Below, piece after piece: positions 31,841 to 42,635 of a stretch of DNA of 64,000 nt. This DNA comes from Anastrepha obliqua (Eukaryota; Arthropoda; Insecta; Diptera; Tephritidae), in contig NC_072897.1 of assembly GCF_027943255.1 (NCBI RefSeq), forward strand, positions 43,250,044 to 43,314,043. Direction: 5' to 3'. Every line of letters starts with the position of its first letter. Within the stretch, counting starts at the first letter, position 1. A program made the translations under genes and the position numbers. The notes below the pieces were generated by a model, which saw nothing but the letters and a program-made list of their open reading frames with translations, ran no database searches and was not told where the DNA came from.

Positions 31841-32857
31841 ATACTTTTGTCTATAGAGATGCCACTCTAAGTGAAACAACGTGCCGAAATTGAATCCGTC
31901 GCTTCAAAGATGGTGATTTTAATGTTGACGACCGTCCGCGTGAAGGAAAGCCAAATACTTTCGAACACGCTGAATTGGAGACATTGCTCAATGAGGATCC
32001 CTCTCAAACGTAAGAAGAGCTTTCTTCAGTATTAGGAGTTACCCGCCAATCCATTTCAAAGCGATTGCATGCTTTGGGAATGATTCAGAAACAAGGGACT
32101 TGGGTTCCTTATGAGTTAAAACCAAGGGATGTTGAACGTCGTTTTTTTGCCTGTGAACAAATGCTCTAGCGGCAAAAAAGGAAGGGTTTTCTTCATCGCA
32201 TCGTGACGGGTGATGAAAAATGGATTCATTACAGCAATCCAAAGAAAAGAAAGTCATGGGGACTGCCCGGTCATGCTTCTACGTCGTCGCCCCGGCCGAA
32301 TGTTCACGCTGCGAAGGTTATACTATGTATTTGGTGGGACCAAGTTGGTGTTATTTATAATGAACTGTCAAAACCAAGCGAAACCATCACTGGAGATCGG
32401 TACCGACGTCAACTGATGCGATTGAACCAAGCACTGCGCAAGAAGTGGTCCCAATACGTGGAGAGGCATGAAAAAGTGATTCTACAACATGACAACGCTC
32501 GGCCTCACGTTGCCAATCCCGTTAAAACCTACCTGGAAACACTGAAATGGGAAATCCTACCCCACCCGCCATATTCTCCAGATATTGCGCCTTCCGATTA
32601 TCACCTGTTCCGATCAATGACACATGGTCTAACTGACCAGCAGTTCCTTTCATATAAAGACATCAAAAAATGGCTTGATACGTAGATAGCCTCAAAAGAT
32701 TAACAGTTTTACCGCGACGGTATACGAGATCTACCAGAAAGATGAAAAAAATAATAGCCAGCGATGGACAATACTTTCAATGATTCATTTGTAACCATTT
32801 TTTTGGAATAAAGTTGTATTTTCATCAAAAAAACAATGAGAACTTAGTTGCGCACCA
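31841..32857 (+). pseudogene. Degenerate mariner, nearly whole transposase
   Basis: The frame from about 31860 reads RRFKDGDFNVDDRPREGKP, GVTRQSISKRLHALGM, TWVPYELKPRDVERRFF, VTGDEKWIHYSNPKKR, LQHDNARPHVA and PPYSPDIAPSDYHLFRSM. All three catalytic aspartates are present, with 34 residues between the second and third. Stops occur at about 32168 (L-stop-RQKRKG) and 32683 (LDT-stop). The N-terminal 30 or so residues and the 5' terminal repeat are not visible. The 3' end carries GAGAACTTAGTTGCGCACCAA (about 32837-32857), a mariner-type terminus. Confidence 0.85.
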
Positions 32858-33055
32858 ATACCACCACCACACCAATGGGTGAAATTTACCTCAGTGTGTG
32901 GATCGCGATCTTTTTTGATATTTATTTAAGAAATTTTTTAGCATATTTAAATAAACTATGTGTATTCCCTTTTTTTGATCGTAACTGCACTGCAAAGATA
33001 GATTTATTCCTCAAATTTTGCTATTGGCGTTGCAAGTTTTTAAGATTGTACATAT

Positions 33056-33990
33056 ATGAATAAACAAACATCGAGTGATTTGAAAGAAATTATGGTGAAA
33101 TATTATATCATTGCGAAGGGCAAAGCGTGCGACACATCGCGGAAATTTTGAAAAACCCAGGTCAAAAGTATTTAATATATTGAAAAAATATAATGAAAAC
33201 TATTATTTTCTCAGAAATAGTGGTACTGGTAGAGTTTTGAAAATTAACTCAAAATGTGACTAAGAGAAAGAAAATGTCTACAGTTACTACTGCCAAATCA
33301 CTTAAAAATTCGTCAAATATGGACGTACATCCACAAACTATCACAAATTTTACAGAGCGTACACTCCTAGATAAAATCCCCTTCTTTCAAGGATTAATGT
33401 GAGTGCTAGGCAAAACAATGCTTAAGAATACGTTACCGTCGAGGCGGAATTTAACTTATTTGGGTCGTCTGCAGAAGGGAAGGAGTCCGTCTAATGTAGT
33501 CGGTACTGTGAAACATGGTGGCACGCATGTCACGATTTGGGGAGCAATGACGGCAAATTGAGTGGGTTCATTTTGTTTTATTGAAGGAAATATGACTAAA
33601 TCTAGAAATATTGAAGGAGCGAATTCAAAACTGTCGAAAAATTACAGTTACCAGCGACGTTCACCTTCAAGCACGACAACGACCCAAAGTATACTGCGCT
33701 GATTATAAGGGAATTGTTGCTTTACAATGTAAAAAAAAATATTGCCCCATACTCCTCAGAGCCCAGATCTCATTCCCATTGAGCACTTCTGGGCCCACAT
33801 TTAAAAACAATTGCGCAGAGTTGATTATTGGTAAAAATTATATAAAATCAGTCATTGAAGAGATATGGAAGAATATTGGAAGACACAACATGCAATGACG
33901 TTTAAAAGCAGTGCAAAGGGATATTCTTCAAAATACTAGTTCATCAATTTTCGTTTATATCCATATTTTCACAACTGTCCCACTTTATGT
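33056..33990 (+). pseudogene. Tc1-like transposon remnant
   Basis: From the ATG at 33056 the frames give SSDLKEIMVKYY, then GGTHVTIWGAMTAN, a KERIQ helix, and PQSPDLIPIEHFWAH, the region with the acidic residue of DD35E-type Tc1 transposases (the usual N-P-I-E-H is I-P-I-E-H). The second aspartate region (H-N-D-N-D-P-K-like) is in a shifted frame near 33675. The 3' terminus near 33968 reads CTGTCCCACTTTATGTTGGA. Many shifts. Confidence 0.75.
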
Positions 33991-34086
33991 TGGAGTCTAG
34001 TAATATTAAGCTGTTGTTTTATTTATTGGTAAGCTTCCAAATAATTTAAATATTATATAATTTTTTCGTTTTTTATAATGAAATAC

Positions 34087-34530
34087 CTATACTTTATACT
34101 GGATTTTGCTTTTGAAAAGTGATTCAACCATTCTCCAGTTGTAAAGGATAGAAGTCAGAACAAACAAGTGCCCCAGTTTATTTCCAAATTTCTGTGAGGT
34201 CTTAGACAGGCCGTTTTCTCTTGTTCTGACCACAAACTGTAGTCCAATGGATTCAGATCTGGACCTCCAAACGGCCAATCTTCTGCGGCTATGAACCCAG
34301 AAATATTGATTTTTAGCCATTGCTGGAAGATCCAGCGCTCTTCATTGAAAAAGGTACTGCTTTCCTGCTTCACCACGTCTTCTAAGACATACTGCTTCTC
34401 ACGTTTTCCCCGGTCTTAACCCCCTTTTCGCAGAAATGAAGAGATGTAACGCCTTTACAAGACACTCCCCACCAAACCATTACGGAAGCTGGATGGTGGT
34501 CACGCTGAACATGATTTTCTGCTTTCTAAG
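34087..34530 (-). pseudogene. Tc1/mariner-superfamily fragment (DLNPLDYSLW type)
   Basis: The minus-strand frames show MVWWGVSCKGVTSLHFCEKG near 34480-34420, then NEERWIFQQWLKINISGFIA and EDWPFGGPDLNPLDYSLWS. The catalytic aspartate block between WIFQQ and the lysine helix (D-x-A-P-A-H) has been deleted. A related fragment lies at 41740-42250. Two frames are needed. No termini found. Confidence 0.7.
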
Positions 34531-34927
34531 GGGATTTCTGGGAATATTACGTTTGTGCAATTCTGTTTTGAATTTGCCTTGGCCCATGTACGTCTTTTTT
34601 CAATGTGTGCGGTTCTTTCAATGTGCTCCGGAATTGGAGAACTTCTCTCCGTAAACATCCTCGAATCGTATCTTTGGGTAAATGAGCCCCACTTTTCCTG
34701 AAAACTACTTCAGCCTCACGAAAGAAGAAAAAAGTTCGGCAAATCAATAATCTTCTATTCTTGCTTGTGAGAGATATTTTTTATAACGGAATTCTATGTT
34801 CGAATTTTGCCGGTCAAGCGTCCATTAGACAGCCTGTAATTGAATTGGACCAGTCTATTTTTTATAATTTTGCGATTTGATTTCTTACATAACTCAATTT
34901 TATTCTAATATTTTTTTATATTAATTA
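34531..34927. other. No recognisable gene
   Basis: A minus-strand open frame (34747-34547) has no recognisable motif. It may be the eroded N-terminal half of the neighbouring transposase. Confidence 0.3.
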
Positions 34928-35187
34928 TGTTGCTGCGTAACTACCATTCGGAATTCCGAGAGAACGTAGGTTCGGATCTCGGTGAAAGACCAAAATGAAG
35001 AAAGGGTTTTTTTTCTAATAGCGGTCGGCCCTCGGCAAGCAATGGCAAACCTCCGAGTGTATTGCTGCCATGGAAAAGCTCATTATAAAAATATCTGCCG
35101 TTCTGAGTCGGCTTGAAACTGTAGGTCCGTCCATTTGTGGAACAACAAACACCTACAAAGAGTGTGTACGCCAATTATATATATATA
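34928..35187 (+). mobile_element. tRNA-derived SINE, plus strand
   Basis: Contains a tRNA-like head with TAACTACCATTCGGAATTCC and a B-box-like GGTTCGGATCTC (34979-34990). The body has CTCGGCAAGCAATGGCAAAC and CTGCCATGGAAAAGCTC, and the 3' end is GTGTACGCCAATTATATATA. The inverted copy at 42332-42635 shares head, body and tail. This copy has a damaged A box and lacks about 50 bp of the 3' body. No open frame. Confidence 0.77.
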
Positions 35188-37245
35188 CAACATCTATTAG
35201 TATTATTTTAGGCCGATAGTCTTAGATACTATTGCCTTTCGTAATGTAATACCTATAATTACTTTATTCATAATTATATTTTTTATTTACTTTATTCATA
35301 ATTATATTACTAATAAATTAAAACTCGCCCAAACTTAGCACGCATATTGCTCTCCACCTCATTTAGGTTCGACTTAAATGTTATTGGAATAGGATAAAAA
35401 TTACGCCCTCTTTATATATGTTAACACTAAATATAAAAAGTTCCGTCTGAATTTCTTTAAAATTTTAGTAATGCTGTCTCGCTAACTGGCCATGTATGTA
35501 TGATATGTCTCAAAGGCATACTGAAAAACTAAATACGTTTTTTGAATCGTTCGACTTTTATTAAGCGAAGGGATAAGGGAGAGAAATGTGGAGTTGGGCA
35601 TGCATGTACATATGTGTGCACTTCGTTTGTACAATTGGTTGCTGGGGAAGTGCCCGCTGGGCAGCGCGCGTCATGCAATGAGTCTACTGGTGTTGTTGAT
35701 CTGCGTTTGAAACGTTTGCGCCAAGCGGTGGCACGTGACTTCTGGATACAGTATCGAATTTTTATATTATTGCATATTCAGAAAAATGTATTAACTTATG
35801 AGTATGCACTGTTGTTGTTAAACCCGAGAACTTTTATACACATTTTTTTGGCTTATAATAAACAAAACATCTTGATGTGTTAAATACCTGTTCAAAAAGT
35901 ATATTTTCTCTTAGAGATGTACAAAATAAATCGCTCTTTTGAGTACTAAGTTTAAATTAGATTTTTCAAAGAGACACCCGCGCTTTGTGCTCATGCGTTT
36001 TCGTAGGGTGGAAGAAATCGTTATAAAAATTGATATAACAATCCAGTTTAATCAAGTCATGTGTTTTTAATTTATCTGGAAGTATAGTGTGTAATTTAAC
36101 GACAACCAGTGTAGAGCCCGATTTAAAGTGAATTATATTCCATACAAATAAGCCTGGAACAAAAAATTTACTTTATGCACATTAAAAATGTACCCATTAA
36201 CTTTTATTGCCATTTAGATCAATAACAGTTAAACTTTTTTTTATTCCATTTCTACGCAAGAAAAATTGTTAATTTTGTTAACCAATGAACATGTGGTACA
36301 CACAGCATATGTACACATCATGGTTATAATATTATCAATTAAAAGAGTAAGAGTACGAAAAATGTTCAAAAATCACTAATCCGGTATTAACATCCTTGGT
36401 TAACATAAACACATACCCAAATATGTACATCGCCTGTATAACAATTCATTGCGTTATCCAATCATGTATATGTATGTATGATACATGTTTGAGTATGTAT
36501 GTATGTACATATATGCACTGCTATATGTACACGTGTGCACCATGCTCATAAAAGAAAAACGCTTTTGTTTCTCCAAGTGGAAAATCGTCTGCATTTTCGC
36601 CCGCAGTCAAAGTAACAGAATCGTTTCAAAACAAAATAAAAAACATTTTATGAATGGTTAGAGCAGTTTAAATACTAAAGTCCTACGTTTTTGTTGGACC
36701 GATTGAATCCGATGGGGGGTTAATGGTGCTTGTAGGGAAATAGTTGTTATCGTAATTTTAAAATAATGGGATGGAATGGTGATGGCTGGACTAAGTATAT
36801 ACCACCATAAATTCCAACAACAATTTGATATACCTGAAAACCGAATATATTAAGAATACCTTCCCTACTTCGAGTTTGACAAGTTTATGCACCACTTCCT
36901 AAAGGCAAAACATAAACGACCATATTTAAAAAACAAAACAGTATAAACAGTATATATATTAACAAATTGGGAACATTATTCCTTTTTATTTCCTTTTGTG
37001 AGCGTATATTAATACTACTCCGCAAAATTGATCCCCCCGTTGAAAGATGTTATTTTCTTTTTTATTTGCCTATTTCATTTACAGAATGTTAGCCATCACA
37101 ACATTATAGTATTATGCAAAATTAAAAAAATTGTAAGTACATAACTCTTAATTTACTTTAATTTATTTTTAAAACCATATCACGATAATCTTCACGGTTT
37201 CGCTCTGTCAATCATATTTAGCACTTATGAACTATATTGCTTTAA
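35188..37245. other. AT-rich spacer with TATG microsatellite
   Basis: About 2 kb without recognisable coding sequence. An open frame at 35542-35883 has no motif and skewed composition. TATG/TACA simple repeats lie near 36465-36520. Confidence 0.35.
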
Positions 37246-37414
37246 CCCATCTTCGGCCGCTACAAGAATTCGACATAATTTTTCCATTTCCCTTTTAGTC
37301 AGTGCTTATAGGACCATAATCAAGAAAAATTAAAAAAAAAAAAATTCTGACCATCGGTGTTTTAGATATGGACTGGTCGAAAAATCGACCACTGGCCAAA
37401 AACCGTCAAATATA

Positions 37415-38694
37415 AGGTTGTCAGAAAAGTCTTGCAGTATTTCCGCAAGCTTGTCTTTGCAAGCGCGTAGTTCTAGTTGTATTCGTCGCATCGGTTCACG
37501 CTAGAGCTTTTTGGAAAGCTCTTTTCACGTGCTAACAGGTGTTTGATTAATTGTTGTTTGCTTTTAGTCCTTCGTGAGTTATAGCGTCGCAAACATGGAG
37601 CAAAATAAAGAGAAAATACGGCATATTTTACAGTACTACTACGATAAAGGCAAAAATGCATCTCATGCTGCCAATACAATTTGTGCAGTTTATGGACCCG
37701 ATACAGTTTCCATATCCACCGCACAACGATGGTTTCAACGTTTTCGTTCTGGTGCAGAGGTGATCGAAGATGCGCCACGGTCCGGAAGGCCTGTCGTCGA
37801 AAATTGCGATAAAATCGCTGAATTGATCGAAAGAGACCGGCATAGTAGCCGCCGTAGCAACGACCAAGAGCTGATCATGAGTCATCAAACCGTTATAAAC
37901 CATTTGAAGAAGCTTGGATTCAAAAAGAAGCTCGATGTATGGGTGCCACACGACTTGACGCAAAAAAACATTTTTGCCCGTATGGATGCATGCGAATCGC
38001 TTCTGAATCGCAACAAAATCGACCCGTTTTTGAAGCGGATGGTGACTGGCGATGAAAAGTGGGTCACTTACGACAACGTGAAGCGCAAACGGTCGTGGTC
38101 GATAAGCGGTGATGCTGCCCAGACGGTGGCCAAGCCTGGATTGACGGCCAGGAAGGTTCTTCTGTGTGTTTGGTGGGATTGGCATGGAATCATCCACTAT
38201 GAGCTGCTCCCCTATGGCCAAACGCTCAATTCGGACCTGTACTGCCAACAACTGGACCGCTTGAATGCAGCACTCGTGCAGAAGAGGCCATCTTTGATCA
38301 ACAGAGGCCGAATTGTCTTCCATCTGGACAACGCCAGGTCACACACATCTTTGGTGACGCGCCAGAAGCTCCGGGAGCTCGGATGGGAGGTTCTTTTGCA
38401 TCCACCGTATAGTCCGGATCTTGCATCAAGTGATTACCACCTATTTCGGTCCATGGCCAACGAGCTTGGTAGTCGGAAGTTGTCCATAAGAGAGTCCTGT
38501 GAAAATTGGCTCTCCGAGTTTTTTGACAATAGGGAAGCGAGCTTCTATAAGAGGGGCATTATGAAGCTGGCATCTCGTTGGGAACTCGTCATCGAATAAA
38601 ACGGCGCATATTTGACTTAAATCGCATTATTATAACCAATTTTATGAACAATTGAAAATTCAATAAAAATACCGTAAGACTTTTTTGACAACCT
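37415..38694 (+). mobile_element. Mariner transposon, apparently intact
   Basis: The left terminus is AGGTTGTCAGAAAAGTCTTG and the right terminus, inverted, is AGGTTGTCAAAAAAGTCTTA: 18 of 20 match. The flanks are TA-rich (TATA before, ATATA after), so the TA duplication is consistent although the exact base is ambiguous. It contains one uninterrupted transposase gene. It sits in the non-coding part of the piggyBac, between that element's end and its transposase stop codon. Confidence 0.93.
37595..38599 (+). CDS. Mariner transposase, full length, 334 aa
   Basis: I choose the ATG at 37595 (MEQNKEKIRHILQYYYDKG). The frame is open upstream to a GTG at 37574, but mariner proteins begin here. Domains: paired-like helix-turn-helix DNA-binding region (residues 1-110), linker motif WVPHDL, and DDE/D catalytic domain. 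Catalytic aspartates lie in VTGDEKW (residue 153 from this start), HLDNARSH (245) and SSDYHL (280). The spacing of 34 between the last two defines DD34D. One departure is YSPDLASSD where YSPDLAP is usual. It cuts and pastes the element at TA sites. The length is normal for the family and no stop is present, so it may still be active. The copy at 13127-14034 is almost identical but truncated. Confidence 0.92.
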   Translation: MEQNKEKIRHILQYYYDKGKNASHAANTICAVYGPDTVSISTAQRWFQRFRSGAEVIEDAPRSGRPVVENCDKIAELIERDRHSSRRSNDQELIMSHQTVINHLKKLGFKKKLDVWVPHDLTQKNIFARMDACESLLNRNKIDPFLKRMVTGDEKWVTYDNVKRKRSWSISGDAAQTVAKPGLTARKVLLCVWWDWHGIIHYELLPYGQTLNSDLYCQQLDRLNAALVQKRPSLINRGRIVFHLDNARSHTSLVTRQKLRELGWEVLLHPPYSPDLASSDYHLFRSMANELGSRKLSIRESCENWLSEFFDNREASFYKRGIMKLASRWELVIE

Positions 38695-38810
38695 ATATAT
38701 TAAAAAAAAATACCACATTTATGAAAAAAATTTAGCGCACGAAGTCAATTTATTTCATTTTATTTCAAATACAAATATTTTTTTGTTGTTTTATTGATAG
38801 AAAAGTCAGC

Positions 38811-40050
38811 TTACAAATTTTTATGATAATCATCAAAACATTTAGTATGTAAAGGAATATTGCATTTTTTGCAAGTAAAAATAGTATGTTTCTTGCAAAA
38901 TTTACACCGCCAAAATTTGTTTTCAATGCTTCTCATGACGGCGTGTACCCTTTCATTGATCCGAGGAAGGTTCGATAGACCTTCATCTCCATGTTCGTTT
39001 TTATACTCGTCCTCGTCCTTGTCGTAATTCAATAATTCTGTTGTGACTTTATTCTATAATTTGCCACCGCATTATCATGGAGATCCACACCGCTCATGCC
39101 ATGATTATACTCTTGAATAACTTTTGGCTGCGGGATAGTGATAGTTTGTTTTTTCTTCCGACAATATCTTTTAGTGCTAATAATTGGATTGATTATGGAG
39201 TTATTAGTTATAACATTGACTACAGCATTATCATTCCACCGAACAGTAAATATTTCTTGCTGATGATCAAGTAGTTGGTATTTCTTTTTTACAATTTCTC
39301 AAAGGAGAATCGCTCATTCTATTTTCGCGTATAGTACCAGTTACAAAAAATCGACGTTCGTTCAGAAGGCACATTAGATGGTATGAAGAGAAAAAAATTA
39401 TCAAAGAAAATGATGTGGCACTCAGGGTCAGATACGTTGGGAAGCAAGTCTAAGACTGTTTGTGCGCTTAGACCAATAGTTTTATCGTGAGGGGTTGCTG
39501 CTCACCCGTACAATGAACTAGAAAATAAGTACCCACTTTCAGAGCACAAGCACCATGTTTTAAACCCAAACCGGATTGGCTTTCCCTTGATAAACATTTT
39601 GCAGGAGTGGCATCCAAAGTATGGAATCATCTGTTCGTCTATAGAGAGATTATGGCTAAAGACTCCAAACTGCATAAACTTTTTGTTGAGAGCGTCAGTA
39701 ATAGGACGAACTTTCGCAAAACGGTCTGCTGCGTTTAAATTCGTGTTGTCAGCGAGATGGAAAAACTGCTTAATTTTTTTAAACCAATTACGACTCATAG
39801 CCTGCTTTACAATTGGAACTTCCATGTCCGGTCGAACAGACCAGTAGTGGTCAATGTGTGGCAAAGTATGGTACCCCGATAGGTACAATATTCCAATAAA
39901 CCTACGTATTTCGATTGGCGTGATGTTAATATGGGGTTTTCCCCATATGGGACGGGCAAAATCCGATTTACTCAAGCGAAAAACTCTAGAATTAAAAATC
40001 TTAGCGGAATGCCAACATTCCACCGCTGCATCCCTTTTAGGATAGTTCCG
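38811..40050 (-). pseudogene. piggyBac transposase, frameshifted
   Basis: The minus strand from about 40023 encodes EIRRFIGILYLSGYHTLPHI, VRPITDALNKKF, NLSIDEQMIPYFG (first catalytic aspartate), GKPIRFGFKTWCLC, then after a stop IIFFDNFF (second), RWNDNAVVNV (third) and YNHGMSGVDLHDNAVANYR. It ends with a cysteine-rich domain, CKFCKKHTIFTCKKCNIPLHTKC. All three aspartates survive, but a stop near 39502 and shifts near 39400-39250 break the frame. The N-terminal region before MECWHS is missing or unrecognisable. Confidence 0.82.
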
Positions 40051-40689
40051 CCCTAGTTCGATATTAGACGAATGAGAACTAGTTCGATTTGTAGGTATTT
40101 TCTAATAGTCCCGTACCATCCAATATAGGACAGGCTCGATTTTGGAGGTAAGGTACTAGTGCTGAACTAGAATTTTGGTACACTAGTAGTGATTTTCCCT
40201 GCAGGGGTAGTATCTTTCCTATACCACAAAGATAATCACTTCCATCTCTTTCAATAAGAAAAAAATATTGCTAGATTTTGTTCTATCTTACATGACAGTT
40301 CCTGGCCAGCGGTCGATTTCTCGACCACTAAAGTTTACGTTCATGAAACATTAAAAATTATTGCAATATCGATATGTTACTTTTTTGTTTCTCTTAATTT
40401 CATCTTTTCTCTTCACAATAAATTAGTAACAATTATTTGTTTTTTTGTTTTTCACTATTTTTTCATCTGCACAAAAAACACGTAAAAATAGTGATAATAT
40501 CATTCTTTTACAAAAATCTGCCCTGAACCTTTTTTTCTTAAAAAATTATGCTCTGGAAATTAACTAAATTCCAAATTTAAAACTTGTGAAAACTGATCAA
40601 TAAATTTACATTTAGTTTCTGAGATATTGGAGTCCGAAGTTGGTGGTCGAAAAATCGACCAGCTGCCGAAAATGGGTTAATATACAAAC

Positions 40690-41035
40690 AAATCGACAAT
40701 CAACTCCGGAATAATCGGTCGGTAGTGTTGTCGCTGAGAGCGAAGAAACATCAATTAGACGACGAGCTAAGCAATTGGGCATCACCAGACGGACGCTGCA
40801 GTGAATATTAGTGAAATACCTGCTGACCATCAGTCCCTTGTGAATTACTGGGAAGTCATCTTCAATATCAACAACGAAAAAGGCGATTTTGTGTCAGAAA
40901 TCATCATAAGGGACGAGGCATATTTTCACTTAAACCGTTACGCCAATAAGCAAAATCTTTGTTGTTGGATCAATCAAAATCTGCGTGTAATGCACGAAGA
41001 ACCATTGCATACACTGTAACCTACTGTGTGGAGGG
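40690..41035 (+). pseudogene. Central fragment of a Tc1/mariner-superfamily transposase
   Basis: The frames read RRARQLGITRRTLQ (helix-turn-helix), then PADHQSLVNYWEVIFNINNE, then SEIIIRDEAYFHLNRYANKQ with the first catalytic aspartate, and MHEEPLH. This is the region deleted from the 5888-6828 element and looks like the same family. Both ends of the element are absent. It starts 10 bp after the piggyBac TTAA. Confidence 0.65.
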
Positions 41036-41739
41036 GCATTCACGCGGGGGGAGTGAGTGGGATGTGTTTTTTGTTTTTTTGAAGAATTTCCTGGTCGCGT
41101 ATTCTGCCGCTTTGGCGGTTGGCATGGGCTCAAAGATCCCCCGATCTAAACGTCCCAGATTTCTCTCCGGAGGTACGGATTCATGCCAACTAGCCTCAGA
41201 CAGTCCAAAAGCGAACTCGATAACAGAGGATCCAAATAACAGTGCATTATATCAACCATCACTTCCCCAAGCAATTCTTACGACGCTGTTTCTGTAGTCT
41301 GTACAATGACAAATGCAGATGGTCTCCAGATCTAGAGGAGGTGTTCCAACTGCTGAAATGTAATGGCCAGGCCGCTATGCACTCGAAGCTCTTTTGAAGA
41401 TTCTACGATACTTCTTTTGTGAACTACTGCTTGTTACAATTACAAACTTTTTAAGAACGGTCTCAAAGATGAGTTAGGACACTAACACAACCTAACTCAA
41501 ACGGAAGTTAATGCCCGGAAAAAGGCTGCATCATTATGCTATTGAAATGAAGGCAATTGCTGAAAAATCCATGGTACCTAAGCCAAATTTATATGTCCTT
41601 AGTCCTTCCATAAATTCTGTGACAAATTTTACAACGCTTACGCTTGCGAGAACAAATTCATAGAAAAAAGTTCCGTTGTTCGTATCCGTTGTCTACTCAT
41701 AAAATAAACTCAGTTTCGGGGCAAATTTCGCTTCCAAAC
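41036..41739. other. No recognisable gene
   Basis: An open plus-strand frame to 41297 has no motif I recognise. The rest is non-coding by eye, with a CCTAACTC near 41490. Confidence 0.3.
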
Positions 41740-42250
41740 AATGGAGTGGGGAGCTAAGGAAATTCGCTTTGCAGTGATTGCATTACATAAGTGCCGTTCA
41801 ACCATAAAAGCCGTTTGAAAAATAATTCGCAGAAATGCCCTTAGAAAGCCAAAAATCATGTTCAGGGAAGTGAATTTATCGAACAAATCCATGCCCAGAG
41901 TAATTAGAGATGATCTCCACAAGAAAGCCTTCCGCATCTCAACTGGTCATCTTGTGATAACGTGTCTGAACAAAATTAAATTCGACAGATGCAAACAGCT
42001 TTTTCAGTGCTACGCGGTCAAGGGCCATGAAAATATTATTTTCACAGATAAGAAAATTTTCACTGTTGAAGATTTGGTAATGATTTGGTGGGGAGTGTCT
42101 TGTAAAGGCATTACATGTCTTCATTTCTGCGAAAAAGGGGTTAAGACCGGGGCAAAAGTCGGAAGGAGGATGTCTTAGAAAACGTGGTGAAACAGGTGAG
42201 CAGTACTTTTGGAGAGTGATGGATCTTCAAAAACTTCGCTCCACCCCATA
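41740..42250 (+). pseudogene. Tc1/mariner-superfamily fragment, N-terminal and central
   Basis: Reads MEWGAKEIRFAVIALHKC, IIRRNALRKP, LSNKSMPRVIRDDLHKKAF, then NIIFTDKKIFTVEDLVMIWW, GVSCKGITCLHFCEKGVKTG. The first catalytic aspartate (FTDKK; the family has D-E) is followed by K instead of E. It ends before the second aspartate. It shares the VSCKGxTxLHFCEKG segment with the minus-strand fragment at 34087-34530, so both come from one family. Confidence 0.68.
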
Positions 42251-42331
42251 AAACAATGATTAAATAAAACTAACTTTGTTAAAAAATTATTATAATTTCA
42301 TATTTGTATGTATATGTATGTATGTATGTAT

Positions 42332-42635
42332 GTATATATATAATTGGCGCTTACACCCTTTTTGAGTGTTTGGCCGAGCTCCTTGTCCTATATGGGTCGT
42401 GCGTCTTGAAGTTGCTCCACAAATTGAAGGATATACAGTTTTAAACCGACACCGAATACCTAATATTTTTATGAGGGCTTTTTCATGTCAGAAATACACT
42501 CGAAGGTTTGCCATTGCCTGCCGAGGGGCAACCTCTATTAGAAAAAACTTGTTCTATTTTGATGTTTGATGCACGTAAATTCGAGCCTACGTAATTCCGA
42601 ATGGTAGTCACGCTCCAACCCATTCGGCTACGGCG
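42332..42635 (-). mobile_element. tRNA-derived SINE, minus strand
   Basis: Inverted, it begins CCGTAGCCGAATGGGTTGG, a good pol III A box within a tRNA-like head, followed by GCGTGACTACCATTCGGAAT. A B-box-like GGCTCGAATTTACG (42576-42589) comes next, then the body shared with the plus-strand copy. The 3' end reads GTGTAAGCGCCAATTATATA. The length is about 300 bp. A TATG/TA microsatellite (42300-42342) adjoins the tail. Confidence 0.8.

Larger units (their letters stand above)
37246..40676 (-). mobile_element. piggyBac-type transposon containing a mariner
   Basis: Flanked by TTAA at 37242-37245 and 40677-40680, the piggyBac target. The ends are CCCATCTTCGGC and, inverted, CCCATTTTCGGC. Near both ends lie palindromes GGTCGA-AAAA-TCGACC (about 37376 and 40647). 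A third version, GGTCGATTTCTCGACC, is at about 40311. The transposase runs on the minus strand (40050-38811). Without the nested mariner the element is about 2.15 kb. Confidence 0.87.

Noticed and set aside
31551..33990. A single Tc1 element interrupted by the mariner, with ends at 31551 and 33990
   Set aside because: The two presumed ends share only a short GGGACA-like stretch. I could not align them as inverted repeats.
35542..35883. 113-codon plus-strand ORF
   Set aside because: No recognisable domain, AT-rich surroundings and no splice or promoter signal that I can defend.
41036..41297. Plus-strand ORF with a possible structural protein
   Set aside because: No family motif. The open length is not exceptional.
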